From assembly GCA_963580455.1 (NCBI GenBank), contig OY756962.1:14216001-14280000 (forward strand): 64,000 nucleotides of DNA. Reading direction: 5' to 3'. Positions 35,941-49,735 of this stretch are shown here, piece after piece (position 1 is the first letter of the stretch; every line of letters begins with the position of its first letter). The position numbers were made by a program, and so were the translations under genes. This DNA comes from Euonymus europaeus (lineage: Eukaryota; Streptophyta; Magnoliopsida; Celastrales; Celastraceae). The notes below the pieces were generated by a model. That model was not told the DNA's origin and did no database searches. It worked only from the letters and a program-made list of their open reading frames with translations.

Positions 35941-37060
35941 ACAAAACCGTTAAAAGCCCCTCCATAGAGTGAGTTGAGCAACTTCGGACCATCTATGTTG
36001 CTCGGTGTACACTTTTTATTGTTCTTCAATGTCAAATTTTACGAGTATAAGCTTCCTAGTTAATTTCCATGCCAAAACACCAACTTTTTATCACAAATGG
36101 ACAAAACCGTTAAAAGCTCCTACATAAAGAGAGTTGAGCAACTTCGGACCAACAAAGTTCCTCGGGATACACTTTTTATAGTTCTTCTTTGTCAAATTTT
36201 ACGAGTAGAAGCTTCCTAGATTATTTTTATGCTAAAACACCATCTTTCTATGACAAATGGACAAAACCGTTAAAAGCCTCTCCATAGAGAGAGTTGAGCA
36301 ACTTCGGACCATCAAAGTTGCTCGGTGTACACTTTTTATTGTTATTCTATGTCATATTTTATGAGTATAAGCTTCCAATATTATTTCGATTCCAAATCAC
36401 CAACTTTCTATGAGAAATGGACAAAACCGTTAAAAGCTCCTCCAAAGAGAGAGTTGAGCAGCAACTTCGGACCATCAAAGTTTCTCGGTGTACACTTTTT
36501 ATTGTTCTTCTATGTCAAATTTTACGCGTATAAGCTTCCAAGATTATTTCGATTCCAAATCACCAACTTTCTATGAGAAATGGACAAAATTGTTAAAAGC
36601 TCCTCCACATAGAGAGAGTTGAGCAACTTCGAACCGTCAAAGTTGCTCGGTGTGCACTTTTTATTGTTCTTCTATGAGAAATTTTATGAGTATAAGCTTC
36701 CTAGATTATTTCGATGCCAAAAAATGAACTTTTTACGACAAATGGACAAAACCGTTAAAAGCTTCTCCATAGAGAGAGTTGAGCAACTTCGGACCAACAA
36801 AGTTGCTCGGGATACACTTTTTATTGTTCTTCTATGTCAAATTTTACGAGTATAAGCTTCCAAGATTATTTCGATGCCCAAACACCAACTTTTTATCACA
36901 AATGATCAAAACCGTTAAAAGCCCTTCCATAGAGAGTTGAGCAACTTCGGACCAACAAAGTTGCTCGGGATACACTTTTTATTGTTCTTCTTTGTCAAAT
37001 TTTACGAGTATAAGCTTCCTAGATTATTTCGATGCTAAAACACCATCTTTCCATGACAAA
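35940..37060 (+). repeat. Partial duplication with a hybrid monomer near 36,450
   Basis: 35,940-36,450 repeats 34,500-35,010 (shift 1,441). At about 36,440-36,460 the text switches inside one monomer to the copy of 35,330-35,940 (shift 1,123): CTCCTCCAAAGAGAGAG from one parent is joined to TTGAGCAGCAACTTCGG from another. Soon after, CTCCTCCACATAGAGAG (36,601) has a 2-nt insertion and AAAATTGTTAAAAG carries a private change. This is a clear footprint of unequal exchange inside the purine-rich stretch. Confidence 0.8.
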
Positions 37061-38611
37061 TGAACAAAACCGTTAAAAGCTCCTCCATAGTGAGAGTTGA
37101 GCAACTTCGGACCATCAAAGTTCCTCAGCGTACACTTTTTATTGTTCTTCTATGTCAAATTTTACGAGTATAAGCTTCCAAGATTATTTCGATGCCCAAA
37201 CACCAACTTTTTATCACAAATGGTCAAAACCGTTAAAAGCTCCTCCATAGAGAGAGTTGACCAACTTCGGACCAACAAAGTTTCTCGGGATACACTTTTT
37301 ATTGTTCTTCTTTGTCAAATTTTACGAGTGTAAGCTTCCTAGATTATTTCGATGCTAAAACACCATCTTTCTATGACAAATGGACAAAACCGTTAAAATA
37401 TCCTCCATAGAGAGAGTTGTGCAACTTCAAACCATCAAAGTTGCTCGGTGTACACTTTTTATTGTTCTTCTATGTCAAATTTTACGAGTATAATCTTCAA
37501 AGATTATTTCGATTCCAAATCACCAACTTTCTATGAGAAATGGACAAAACCGTTAAAAGCTCATCAATAGGGAGTGTGGAGCAACTTCGAACCATCAAAG
37601 TTGTTCGATATACACTTTTTATTGTTCTTCTATGTTAAATTTTATGAGTATAAGCTTCTTAGATTATTTCGATGCCAAAAAACGAACTTTTTACGAGAAA
37701 TGGACAAAGCCGTTAAAAGCACCTCCATAGAGAGAGTTGAGCAACTTCGGACCATCAAAGTTGCTCGGTGTACACTTTTTATTATTCTTCTATGTCAAAT
37801 TTTACGAGTATAAGCTTCCTAGATTATTTCGATGCTAAAACACCATCTTTATATGACAAATGGACAAAACCGTTAAAAGCTCCTCCATAGAGAGAGTTGA
37901 GCAACTTCGGACGATCAAAGTTGCTCGGTGTACACTTTTTATTGTTATTCTATGTTAAATTTTATGAGTATAAGCTTCCTTGATTATTTCTATGCCAAAA
38001 AAGGAACTTTTTACGATAAATGGACGAAACCGTTAAAAGCTCCTCGATAGAGAGAGTTCAGTAACTTTGGACCATCAAAGTTGCTCGGTGTTCACTTTTT
38101 ATTGTTCTTCTATGTCAAATTTTACGAGTATAAGCTTCCAAGATTATTTCGATTCCAAATCACCAACTTTCTATGAGAAATGGACAGAACCGCTAAAAGC
38201 TCCTCCATAGAGAGAGTTGAGCAACTTCGAACCATCAAAGTTGCTCGATGTACACTTTTTATTGTTCTTCTACGTCAAATTTTACGAGTATAAGCTTCCA
38301 AGATTATTTCGATGCCAAAACACCAACTTTTTATCACAAATGGACAAAACCGTTAAGAGCCCCTCCATAGAGAGAGTTGAGCAACTTCAAACCATCAAAG
38401 TTGCTCGGTGTACACTTTTTATTGTTCTTCTATGTCAAATTTTACGAGTATAATCTTTAAAGATTATTTCGATTCCAAATCACCAACTTTCTATGAGAAA
38501 TGGACAAAACCGTTAAAAGCTCCTCTATAGAGAGTGTGGAGCAACATCGAACCATCAAAGTTGTTCGATGTGCACTTTTTATTGTTCTTCTATGTTAAAT
38601 TTTATGAGTAT

Positions 38612-41173
38612 AAGCTTCCTAGATTACTTCGATGCCAAAAAACGTACTTTGTACAACAAATGGACAAAACCGTTAAAAGCCTCTCCATAGAGAGAGTTGA
38701 GCAACTTCGGACAATCAAAGTTGCTCGGTGTACACTTTTTATTGTTATTCAATGTCAAATTTTATGAGTATAAGCTTCCAAGATTATTTCGATTCCAAAT
38801 CACCAACTTTCTATGAGAAATGGATAAAACCGTTAAAAGCTCCTCCATAGAGAGAGTTGAGCAACTTCGAACCGACAAAGTTGCTCGGGATACACTTTTT
38901 ATTGTTCTTCTTTGTTCAATTTTATGAGTATAAGCTTCCTAGATTTTTTTGGATGCTAAAACACCATCTTTATATGACAAATTGACAAAACCGTTAAAAG
39001 CCTCTCCATAGAGAGAGTTGAGCAACTTCGGACCATCAAAGTTGCCCGGTGTACACTTTTTATTGTTCTTCTATGTCAAATTTTACGAGTTTAAGATTTC
39101 AAGATTATTTCGATGCCAAAACACCAACATTTTATCACATATGGACAAAACCGTTAAAAGCTCCTACATAGAGAGAGTTGAGCAACTTCAGACCAACAAA
39201 GTTGCTCGATGAACACTTATTATTGCTCTTCTTTGTCAAATTTTACGAGTATAAGCTTCCTAGATTTTTTCGATGCCAAAAAACGAACTTTTTACGAGAA
39301 ATGGACAAAACCGTTAAAAGCACCTCCATAGAGAAGGTTGAGCAACTTCGGACCATCAAAGTTGCTCGGTGTACACTTTTTATTTATCTTCTATGTCAAA
39401 TTTTACGAGTATAAGCTTCCAAGATTATTTCGATGCCAAAACACCAACTTTTTATCACAAATGGACAAAACCGTTAAAAGCTTCTCCATAGAGAGAGTTG
39501 AGCAACTTCGGACCATCAAAGTTGCTCGGTGTACACTTTTTATTGTTCTTCTATGTCAAATTTTACGAGTTTAAGCTTCCAAGATTATTTCGATGCCAAA
39601 ACACGAATATTTTATCACAAAAGGACAAAACCGTTAAAAGCTCCTACATAGAGAGAGATGAGCAACTTCGGATCAACAAAGTTGCTCGGGATACACTTTT
39701 TATTGCTCTTCTTTGTCAAATTTTACGAGTATAGGCTTCCTAGATTTTTTCGATGCCAAAACACCATCTTTCTATGACAAATGGACAAAACCGTTAAAAG
39801 CCCCTCCATAGAGTGAGTTGAGCAACTTTGGACCATCTATGTTGCTCGGTGTACACTTTTTATTGTTCTTCAATGTCAAATTTTACGAGTATAAGCTTCC
39901 TAGTTAATTTCCATGCCAAAACACCAACTTTTTATCACAAATGGACAAAACCGTTAAAAGCTCCTACATAAAGAGAGTTGAGCAACTTCGGACCAACAAA
40001 GTTCCTCGGGATACACTTTTTATTGTTCTTCTTTGTCAAATTTTACGAGTAGAAGCTTCCTAGATTATTTTTATGCTAAAACACCATCTTTCTATGACAA
40101 ATGGACAAAACCGTTAAAAGCCTCTCCATAGAGAGAGTTGAGCAACTTCGGACCATCAAAGTTGCTCGGTGTACACTTTTTATTGTTATTCTATGTCAAA
40201 TTTTATGAGTATAAGCTTCCAATATTATTTCGATTCCAAATCACCAACTTTCTATGAGAAATGGACAAAACCGTTAAAAGCTCCTCCAAAGAGAGAGTTG
40301 AGCAACTTCGAACCATCAAAGTTGCTCGATGTACACTTTTTATTTTTCTTCTATGTCAAATTTTACGAGCATAAGCTTCCAAGATTATTTCGATGCCAAA
40401 ACACCTACTTTTTATCACAAATGGACAAAATCGTTAAAAGCTCCTCCCTAGAGAGAGTTGAGCAACTTCGGACCAACAAAGTCGCTCGGGATACACTTGT
40501 TATTGTTCTTCTCTGTCAAATTTTACGAGTATAAGCTTCCAAGATTATTTCGATGCTAAAACACCATCTTTCTATGACAAATGGACAAAAACGTTAAAAA
40601 CTCCTCCATAGAGAGAGTTGAGCAGCAACTTCGGACCATCAAAGTTTCTCGGTGTGCACTTTTTATTGTTCTTCTACGTCAAATTTTACGCTTGTAAGCT
40701 TCCAAGATTATTTCGATTCCAAATCACCAACTTTCTATGAGAAATGGACAAAATCGTTAAAAGCTCCTCCATAGAGAGAGTTGAGCAACTTCGAACCGTC
40801 AAAGTTGCTCGGTGTGCACTTTTTATTGTTCTTCTATGAGAAATTTTATGAGTATAAGCTTCCTAGATTATTTCGATGCCAAAAAATGAACTTTTTACGA
40901 CAAATGGACAAAACCGTTAAAAGCTTCTCCATAGAGAGAGTTGAGCAACTTCGGACCAACAAAGTTGCTCGGGATACACTTTTTATTGTTCTTCTATGTC
41001 AAATTTTACGAGTATAAGCTTCCAAGATTATTTCGATGCCCAAACACCAACTTTTTATCACAAATGATCAAAACCGTTAAAAGCCCTTCCATAGAGAGTT
41101 GAGCAACTTCGGACCAACAAAGTTGCTCGGGATACACTTTTTATTGTTCTTCTTTGTCAAATTTTACGAGTAT
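38612..41173 (+). repeat. 16-monomer HOR (2,562 bp), unit G1
   Basis: From the AAGCTT at 38,612 to the base before the AAGCTT at 41,174. The next 2,562 bp repeat it in full. The unit combines the GTACTTTGTACAAC monomer, the GGATGCTAAAAC monomer, the GATTTCAAG monomer, GAACACTTATTATTGC, GAGAAGGTTG, the CACGAATATT monomer, and the whole D-type tail up to the shortened CCATAGAGAGTTGAGC monomer. At its right edge that last monomer runs into CTAGATTACTTCGATG, closing the unit. Confidence 0.9.
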
Positions 41174-43735
41174 AAGCTTCCTAGATTACTTCGATGCCAA
41201 AAAACGTACTTTGTACAACAAATGGACAAAACCGTTAAAAGCCTCTCCATAGAGAGAGTTGAGCAACTTCGGACCATCAAAGTTGCTCAGTGTACACTTT
41301 TTATTGTTATTCAATGTCAAATTTTATGAGTATAAGCTTCCAAGATTATTTCGATTCCAAATCACCAACTTTCTATGAGAAATGGATAAAACCGTTAAAA
41401 GCTCCTCCATAGAGAGAGTTGAGCAACTTCGAACCGACAAAGTTGCTCGGGATACACTTTTTATTGTTCTTCTTTGTTCAATTTTATGAGTATAAGCTTC
41501 CTAGATTTTTTTGGATGCTAAAACACCATCTTTATATGACAAATTGACAAAACCGTTAAAAGCCTCTCCATAGAGAGAGTTGAGCAACTTCGGACCATCA
41601 AAGTTGCCCGGTGTACACTTTTTATTGTTCTTCTATGTCAAATTTTACGAGTTTAAGATTTCAAGATTATTTCGATGCCAAAACACCAACATTTTATCAC
41701 ATATGGACAAAACCGTTAAAAGCTCCTACATAGAGAGAGTTGAGCAACTTCAGACCAACAAAGTTGCTCGATGAACACTTATTATTGCTCTTCTTTGTCA
41801 AATTTTACGAGTATAAGCTACCCAGATTTTTTCGATGCCAAAAAACGAACTTTTTACGAGAAATGGACAAAACCGTTAAAAGCACCTCCATAGAGAAGGT
41901 TGAGCAACTTCGGACCATCAAAGTTGCTCGGTGTACACTTTTTATTTATCTTCTATGTCAAATTTTACGAGTATAAGCTTCCAAGATTATTTCGATGCCA
42001 AAACACCAACTTTTTATCACAAATGGACAAAACCGTTAAAAGCTTCTCCATAGAGAGAGTTGAGCAACTTCGGACCATCAAAGTTGCTCGGTGTACACTT
42101 TTTATTGTTCTTCTATGTCAAATTTCACGAGTTTAAGCTTCCAAGATTATTTCGATGCCAAAACACGAATATTTTATCACAAAAGGACAAAACCGTTAAA
42201 AGCTCCTACATAGAGAGAGATGAGCAACTTCGGATCAACAAAGTTGCTCGGGATACACTTTTTATTGCTCTTCTTTGTCAAATTTTACGAGTATAGGCTT
42301 CCTAGATTTTTTCGATGCCAAAACACCATCTTTCTATGACAAATGGACAAAACCGTTAAAAGCCCCTCCATAGAGTGAGTTGAGCAACTTTGGACCATCT
42401 ATGTTGCTCGGTGTACACTTTTTATTGTTCTTCAATGTCAAATTTTACGAGTATAAGCTTCCTAGTTAATTTCCATGCCAAAACACCAACTTTTTATCAC
42501 AAATGGACAAAACCGTTAAAAGCTCCTACATAAAGAGAGTTGAGCAACTTCGGACCAACAAAGTTCCTCGGGATACACTTTTTATTGTTCTTCTTTGTCA
42601 AATTTTACGAGTAAAAGCTTCCTAGATTATTTTTATGCTAAAACACCATCTTTCTATGACAAATGGACAAAACCGTTAAAAGCCTCTCCATAGAGAGAGT
42701 TGAGCAACTTCGGACCATCAAAGTTGCTCGGTGTACACTTTTTATTGTTATTCTATGTCAAATTTTATGAGTATAAGCTTCCAATATTATTTCGATTCCA
42801 AATCACCAACTTTCTATGAGAAATGGACAAAACCGTTAAAAGCTCCTCCAAAGAGAGAGTTGAGCAACTTCGAACCATCAAAGTTGCTCGATGTACACTT
42901 TTTATTTTTCTTCTATGTCAAATTTTACGAGCATAAGCTTCCAAGATTATTTCGATGCCAAAACACCTACTTTTTATCACAAATGGACAAAATCGTTAAA
43001 AGCTCCTCCCTAGAGAGAGTTGAGCAACTTCGGACCAACAAAGTCGCTCGGGATACACTTGTTATTGTTCTTCTCTGTCAAATTTTACGAGTATAAGCTT
43101 CCAAGATTATTTCGATGCTAAAACACCATCTTTCTATGACAAATGGACAAAAACGTTAAAAACTCCTCCATAGAGAGAGTTGAGCAGCAACTTCGGACCA
43201 TCAAAGTTTCTCGGTGTGCACTTTTTATTGTTCTTCTACGTCAAATTTTACGCTTATAAGCTTCCAAGATTATTTCGATTCCAAATCACCAACTTTCTAT
43301 GAGAAATGGACAAAATCGTTAAAAGCTCCTCCATAGAGAGAGTTGAGCAACTTCGAACCGTCAAAGTTGCTCGGTGTGCACTTTTTATTGTTCTTCTATG
43401 AGAAATTTTATGAGTATAAGCTTCCTAGATTATTTCGATGCCAAAAAATGAACTTTTTACGACAAATGGACAAAACCGTTAAAAGCTTCTCCATAGAGAG
43501 AGTTGAGCAACTTCGGACCAACAAAGTTGCTCGGGATACACTTTTTATTGTTCTTCTATGTCAAATTTTACGAGTATAAGCTTCCAAGACTATTTCGATG
43601 CCCAAACACCAACTTTTTATCACAAATGATCAAAACCGTTAAAAGCCCTTCCATAGAGAGTTGAGCAACTTCGGACCAACAAAGTTGCTCGGGATACACT
43701 TTTTATTGTTCTTCTTTGTCAAATTTTACGAGTAT
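41174..43735 (+). repeat. 16-monomer HOR (2,562 bp), unit G2
   Basis: Direct tandem copy of G1 with a shift of exactly 2,562 nt. Only scattered private changes were seen, for example CAGTGTACAC (41,289), AAGCTACCCAG (41,816, HindIII lost), TTTCACGAGTTTAAG (42,123), GAGTAAAAGC (42,610), and CGCTTATAAG (43,252) where G1 has CGCTTGTAAG (40,690). Changes shared only by the two units, such as CAACTTTGGACC (39,824 and 42,386) and TTAAAAACTCC (40,594 and 43,156), confirm recent tandem duplication. Confidence 0.9.
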
Positions 43736-43769
43736 AAGCTTCCTAGATTATTTCGATGCTAAAACACCA

Positions 43770-45470
43770 TCTTTCCATGACAAATGAACAAAACCGTTAA
43801 AAGCTCCTCCATAGTGAGAGTTGAGCAACTTCGGACCATCAAAGTTCCTCAGCGTACACTTTTTATTGTTCTTCTATGTCAAATTTTACGAGTATAAGCT
43901 TCCAAGATTATTTCGATGCCCAAACACCAACTTTTTATCACAAAGGGACAAAACCGTTAAAAGCCCTTCCATAGAGAGAGTTGAGCAACTTCGAAACGTC
44001 AAAGTTGCTCGGTGTGCACTTTTTATTGTTCTTCTATGAGAAATTTTATGAGTATAAGCTTCCTAGATTATTTCGATGCTAAAAAACGAACTTTTTACGA
44101 CAAATGGACAAAACCGTTAAAAGCACCTCCATAGAGAGAGTTGAGCAATTTCGGACCAACAAAGTTGCTCGGGATACACTTTTTATTGTTCTTTTATGTC
44201 AAAATTTACGAGTATAAGCTTCCTAGATTATTTCGATGCTAAAACACCATCTTTCTATGACAAATTGACAAAACCGTTAAAAGCTCCTCCATAGAGAGAG
44301 TTGAGCAACTTCAAACCATCAAAGTTGCTCGATGTACACTTTTTATTGTTCTTCTACGTCAAATTTTACGAGTATCAGCTTCCAAGATTATTTCGATGCC
44401 AAAACACCAACTTTTTATCATAAATGGACAAAACCGTTAAGAGCCCCTCCATAGAGAGAGTTGAGCAACTTCGGACTAACAAAGTTTCTCGGGATATACG
44501 TTTTATTGTTCTTCTATGTCAAATTTTACGAGTATAAGCTTCCTAGATTATTTTGATGCTAAAACACCATCTTTCCATGACAAATGAACAAAACCGTTAA
44601 AAGCTCCTCCATAGTGAGAGTTGAGCAACTTCGGACCATCAAAGTTACTCAGCGTACACTTTTTATTGTTCTTCTATGTCAAATTTTACGAGTATAAGCT
44701 TCCAAGATTATTTCGATGCCCAAACACCAACTTTTTATCACAAAGGGACAAAACCGTTAAAAGCCCTTCCATAGAGAGAGTTGAGCAACTTCGAAACGTC
44801 AAAGTTGCTCGGTGTGCACTTTTTATTGTTCTTCTATGAGAAATTTTATGAGTATAAGCTTCCAAGATTATTTCGATGCCGAAACACCAACTTTTTATCA
44901 CAAATGGACAAAACCGTTAAAAGCACCTCCATAGAGAGAGTTGAGCAATTTCGGACCAACAAAGTTGCTCGGGATACACTTTTTATTGTTCTTTTATGTC
45001 AAAATTTACGAGTATAAGCTTCCTAGATTATTTCGATGCTAAAACACCATCTTTCTATGACAAATTGACAAAACCGTTAAAAGCTCCTCCATAGAGAGAG
45101 TTGAGCAACTTCAAACCATCAAAGTTGCTCGATATACACTTTTTATTGTTCTTCTACGTCAAATTTTACGAGTATCAGCTTCCAAGATTATTTCGATGCC
45201 AAAACACCAACTTTTTATCACAAATGGACAAAACCGTTAAGAGCCCCTCCATAAAGAGAGTTGAGCAACTTCGGACTAACAAAGTTGCTCGGGATATACG
45301 TTTTATTGTTCTTCTATGTCAAATTTTACGAGTATAAGCTTCCTAGATTATTTTGATGCTAAAACACCATCTTTCCATGACAAATGAACAAAACCGTTAA
45401 AAGCTCCTCCATAGTGAGAGTTGAGCAACTTCGGACCATCAAAGTTACTCAGCATACACTTTTATTGTTC
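43770..45470 (+). repeat. 5-monomer duplication (period 800 bp)
   Basis: 43,770-44,670 and 44,570-45,470 match with a shift of exactly 800 nt. Markers in register are the CATAGTGAGAG monomer (43,811 and 44,611), CGAAACGTC (43,992 and 44,792), GTCAAAATTTACG (44,198 and 44,998), CGAGTATCAGC (44,370 and 45,170) and GGGATATACG (44,492 and 45,292). One monomer near 44,860 differs in haplotype (GCCGAAACACC in place of GCTAAAAAACG), a probable conversion patch. Confidence 0.82.
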
Positions 45471-46840
45471 TTCTATGTCAAATTTTACGAGTATAAGCTT
45501 CCAAGATTATTTCGATGCCCAAACACCAACTTTTCATCACAAAGGGACAAAACCGTTAAAAGCCCTTCCATAGAGAGAGTTGAGCAACTTCGGACCAACA
45601 AAGTTGCTCGGGATACACTTTTTATTATTCTTCTTTGTCAAATTTTACGAGTATAAGCTTCCTAGATTATTTCGATGCTAAAACACCATCTTTCTACGAC
45701 AAATGGACAAAACCGTTAAAAGCACCTCCATAGCGAGAGTTGAGCAACTTCGGACCATCAAAGTTGCTCGGTGTACACTTTTTATTGTTCTTCTATGTCA
45801 AATTTTACGAGTATAATCTTCAAAGATTATTTCGATTCCAAATCACCAACTTTCTATGAGAAATGGACAAAACCGTTAAAAGCTCCTCCATAGAGAGTGT
45901 GGAGCAACATCGAACCATCAAAGTTGTTCGATGTACACTTTTTATTGTTCTTCTATGTTAAATTTTATGAGTATAAGCTTCCTAGATTACTTCGATGCCC
46001 AAAAATGTACTTTGTACAACAAATGGACAAAACCGTTAAAAGCCTCTCCATAGAGAGAGTTGAGCAACTTCGGACCATCAAAATTGCTCGGTGTACACTT
46101 TTTATTATTATTCAATGTCAAATTTTATGAGTATAAGCTTGCAAGATTATTTCGATTCCAAATCACCAACTTTCTATGAGAAATGGACAAAACCGTTAAA
46201 AGCTCCTCCATAGAGAGAGTTGAGCAACTTCGAACCAACAAAGTTGCTCGGGATACACTTTTTATTGTTCTTCTTTGTTCAATTTTATGTGTATAAGCTT
46301 CCTAGATTTTTTGGATGCTAAAACACCATCTTTCTATGACAAATTGACAAAACCGTTAAAAGCCTCTCCATAGAGAGAGTTGAGCAACTTCGGACCATCA
46401 AAGTTGCCCGGTGTACACTTTTTATTGTTCTTCTATGTCAAATTTTACGAGTTTAAGATTTCAAGATTATTTCGATGCCAAAACACCAACATTTTATCAC
46501 ATATGGACAAAACCGTTAAAAGCTCCTACATAGAGAGAGTGGAGCAACTTCAGACCAACAAAGTTGCTCGATGAACACTTATTATTGCTCTTCTTTGTCA
46601 AATTTTACGAGTATAAGCTTCCTAGATTTTTTCGATGCCAAAAAACGAACTTTTTACGAGAAATGGACAAAACCGTTAAAAGCACCTCCATAGAGAAGGT
46701 TGAGCAACTTCGGACCATCAGAGTTGCTCGGTGTACACTTTTTATTATTCTTCTATGTCAAATTTTACGAGTATAAGCTTTCAAGATTATTTCGATGCCA
46801 AAACACCAACTTTTTATCACAAATGGACAAAATCGTTAAA
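45100..46840 (+). repeat. 11-monomer segment related to 28,290-30,030
   Basis: Matches the right half of block C copy 2 with a shift of 16,809-16,811 nt: GTTAAGAGCCCC, GGGATATACG, CATAGTGAGAG, CATAGCGAGAG, GTGTGGAGCAACATCG, GTACTTTGTACAAC, GATTTCAAG and GAACACTTATTATTGC in the same order. Private changes are a shortened T-run (CATACACTTTTATTG, 45,454), GATGCCCAAAAATG (45,995) and GCAAGATT (46,141). Confidence 0.8.
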
Positions 46841-48450
46841 AGCTTCTCCATAGAGAGAGTTGAGCAATTTCGGACCAATAAAGTTGCTCGGGATACACTT
46901 TTTATTGTTCTTTTATATCAAATTTTACGAGTATAAGCTTCCTAGATTATTTCGATGCTAAAACAACATCTTTCTATGACAAATGGACAAAACCGTTAAA
47001 AGCTCCTCCATAGAGAGAGTTGAGCAACTTCGGACCATCAAAGTTGCTCGGTGTACACTTTTTATTGTTCTTCTATGTCAAATTTTACGAATTTAAGCTT
47101 CCAAGATTATTTCGATGCCAAAACACCAACATTTTATCACAAAAGGACAAAACCGTTAAAAGCTCCTACATAGAGAGAGTTGAGCAACTTCGGACCAACA
47201 AAGTTGCTCGGGATACACTTTTTATTGCTCTTCTTTGTCAAATTTTACGAGTATAGGCTTCCTAGATTTTTTCGATGCTAAAACACCATCTTTCTATGAC
47301 AAATGGACAAAACCGTTAAAAGCCCCTCCATAGAGTGAGTTGAGCAACTTCGGACCATCTATGTTGCTCGGTGTACACTTTTTATTGTTCTTCTATGTCA
47401 AATTTTACGAGTATAAGCTTCCTAGTTAATTTCCATGCCAAAACACCAACTTTTTATCACAAATGGACAAAACCGTTAAAAGCTCCTACATAAAGAGAGT
47501 TGAGCAACTTCGGACCAACAAAGTTCCTCGGGATACACTTTTTATTGTTCTTCTTTGTCAAATTTTACGAGTAGAAGCTTCCAAGTTTATTTTTATGCTA
47601 AAACACCATCTTTCTATGACAAATGGACAAAACCGTTAAAAGCCTCTCCATAGAGAGAGTTGAGCAACTTCGGACCATCAAAGTTGCTCGGTGTACACTT
47701 TTTATTGTTATTCTATGTCAAATTTTATGAGTATAAGCTTCCATTATTATTTCGATTCGAAATCACCAACTTTCTATGAGAAATGGACAAAACCGTTAAA
47801 AGCTCCTCCAAAGAGAGAGTTGGGCAACTTCGAACCATCAAAGTTGCTCGATGTACACTTTTTATTTTTCTTCTATGTCAAATTTTACGAGCATAAGCTT
47901 CCAAGATTATTTCGATGCCAAAACACCTACTTTTTATCACAAATGGACAAAACCGTTAAAAGCTCCTCCCTAGAGAGAGTTGAGCAACTTCGGACCAACA
48001 AAGTCGCTCGGGATACACTTGTTATTGTTCTTCTTTGTCAAATTTTACGAGTATAAGCTTCCAAGATTATTTCGATGCTAAAACACCATCTTTCTATGAA
48101 AAATGGACAAAAACGTTAAAAGCTCCTCCATAGAGAGAGTTGAGCAGCAACTTCGGACCATCAAGTTTCTCGGTGTACACTTTTTATTGTTCTTCTATGT
48201 CAAATTTTACGCGTATAAGCTTCCAAGATTATTTCGATTCCAAATCACCAACTTTCTATGAGAAATGGACAAAACCGTTAAAAGCTCCTCCATAGAGAGA
48301 GTTGAGCAACTTCGAAACGTCAAAGTTGCTCGGTGTGCACTTTTTATTGTTCTTCTATGAGAAATTTTATGAGTATAAGCTTCCTAGATTATTTCGATGC
48401 CAAAAAATGAACTTTTTACGACAAATGGACAAAACCGTTAAAAGCTCCTC
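46680..48450 (+). repeat. Displaced copy of the 11-monomer D unit
   Basis: Matches D1 (17,360-19,125) at a constant shift of 29,312 nt through 47,020-47,690, including the rare TTTTATATC monomer (46,912), CATAGAGTGAG with CATCTATG, TTTTTATGC, GAGCATAAGC, CACCTACTTTTTATC and the arm-insertion monomer (48,143). It also matches 42,0-43.5 kb at shift 4,959-4,960. The single nucleotide missing in CATCAAGTTTCTCGG (48,165) is private. Confidence 0.82.
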
Positions 48451-49089
48451 CATAGAGAGAGTAGAGCAATTTCGGACCAACAAAGTTGCTCGAGATACAC
48501 TTTTTATTGTTCTTCTATGTCAAATTTTACGAGTATAAGCTTCCAAGATTATTTCGATGCCCAAACATCAACTTTTTATCACAAATGATCAAAACCGTTA
48601 AAAGCCCTTCCATAGAGAGTTGAGCAACTTCGGACCAACAAAGTTGCTCGGGATACACTTTTGATTGTTCTTCTTTGTCAAATTTTACGAGTATAAGCTT
48701 CCTAGATTATTTCGATGCTAAAACACCATCTTTCCATGACAAATGAACAAAACCGTTAAAAGCTCCTCCATAGTGAGAGTTGAGCAACTTCGGACCATCA
48801 AAGTTCCTCAGCGTACCCTTTTTATTGTTCTTCTATGTCAAATTTTACGAGTATAAGCTTCCAAGATTATTTCGATGCCCAAACACCAACTTTTTATCAC
48901 AAAGGGACAAAACCGTTAAAAGCCCTTCCATAGAGAGAGTTGAGCAACTTCGGACCGTCAAAGTTGCTCGGTGTGCAATTTTTAATGTTCTTCTATGAGA
49001 AATTTTATGAGTATAAGCTTCCTAGATTATTTCGATGCTAAAAAACGAACTTTTTACGACAAATGGACAAAACCGTTAAAAGCACCTCC

Positions 49090-49735
49090 ATAGAGAGAGT
49101 TGAGCAACTTCGGACCATCAAAGTTGCTCGGTGTACACTTTTTATCATTCTTCTATGTCAAATTTTACGAGTATAAGCTTCCAAGATTATTTCGATGCCA
49201 AAACACCAACTTTTTATCACAAATGGAAAAAACCGTTAAAAGCTCCTCCATAGAGAGAGTTGAGCAATTTCGGACCAACAAAGTTGCTCGGGATACACTT
49301 TTTATTGTTCTTTTATGTCAAAATTTACGAGTATAAGTTTCCTAGATTATTTCGATGCTAAAACACCATCTTTCTATGACAAATTGACAAAACCGTTAAA
49401 AGCTCTTCCATAGAGAGAGTTGAGCAATTTCGGACCATCAAAGTTGCTCGGTGTACACTTTTTATTGTTCTTCTATGTCAAATTTTACGAGTTTAAGCTT
49501 CCAAGATTATTTCGATGCCAAAACACCAACATTTTATCACAAATGGACAAAACCGTTAAAAGCTCCTACATAGAGAGAGTTGAGCAAATTCGGACCAACA
49601 AAGTTGCTCGGGATACACTTTTTATTGCTCTTCTTTGTCAAATTTTACGAGTATAAGCTTCCTAGATTATTTCGATGCTAAAACACCATCTTTCTATGAC
49701 AAATGGACAAAACCGTTAAAAGCCCCTCCATAGAG
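49090..49735 (+). repeat. Four-monomer module present three times
   Basis: The set TTTTTATCATTC (49,141), AAATGGAAAAAACCG (49,222), GTCAAAATTTACG with AAGTTTCC (49,317), and CAACATTTTATCAC occurs here and again at 54,206-54,780 (shift 5,116). A less similar set lies at 56,446-57,090, where the first two markers are absent. The CAAATTCGG variant (49,587) is shared with 56,943 but not with 54,703, so the three copies do not follow one simple duplication tree. Confidence 0.75.
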
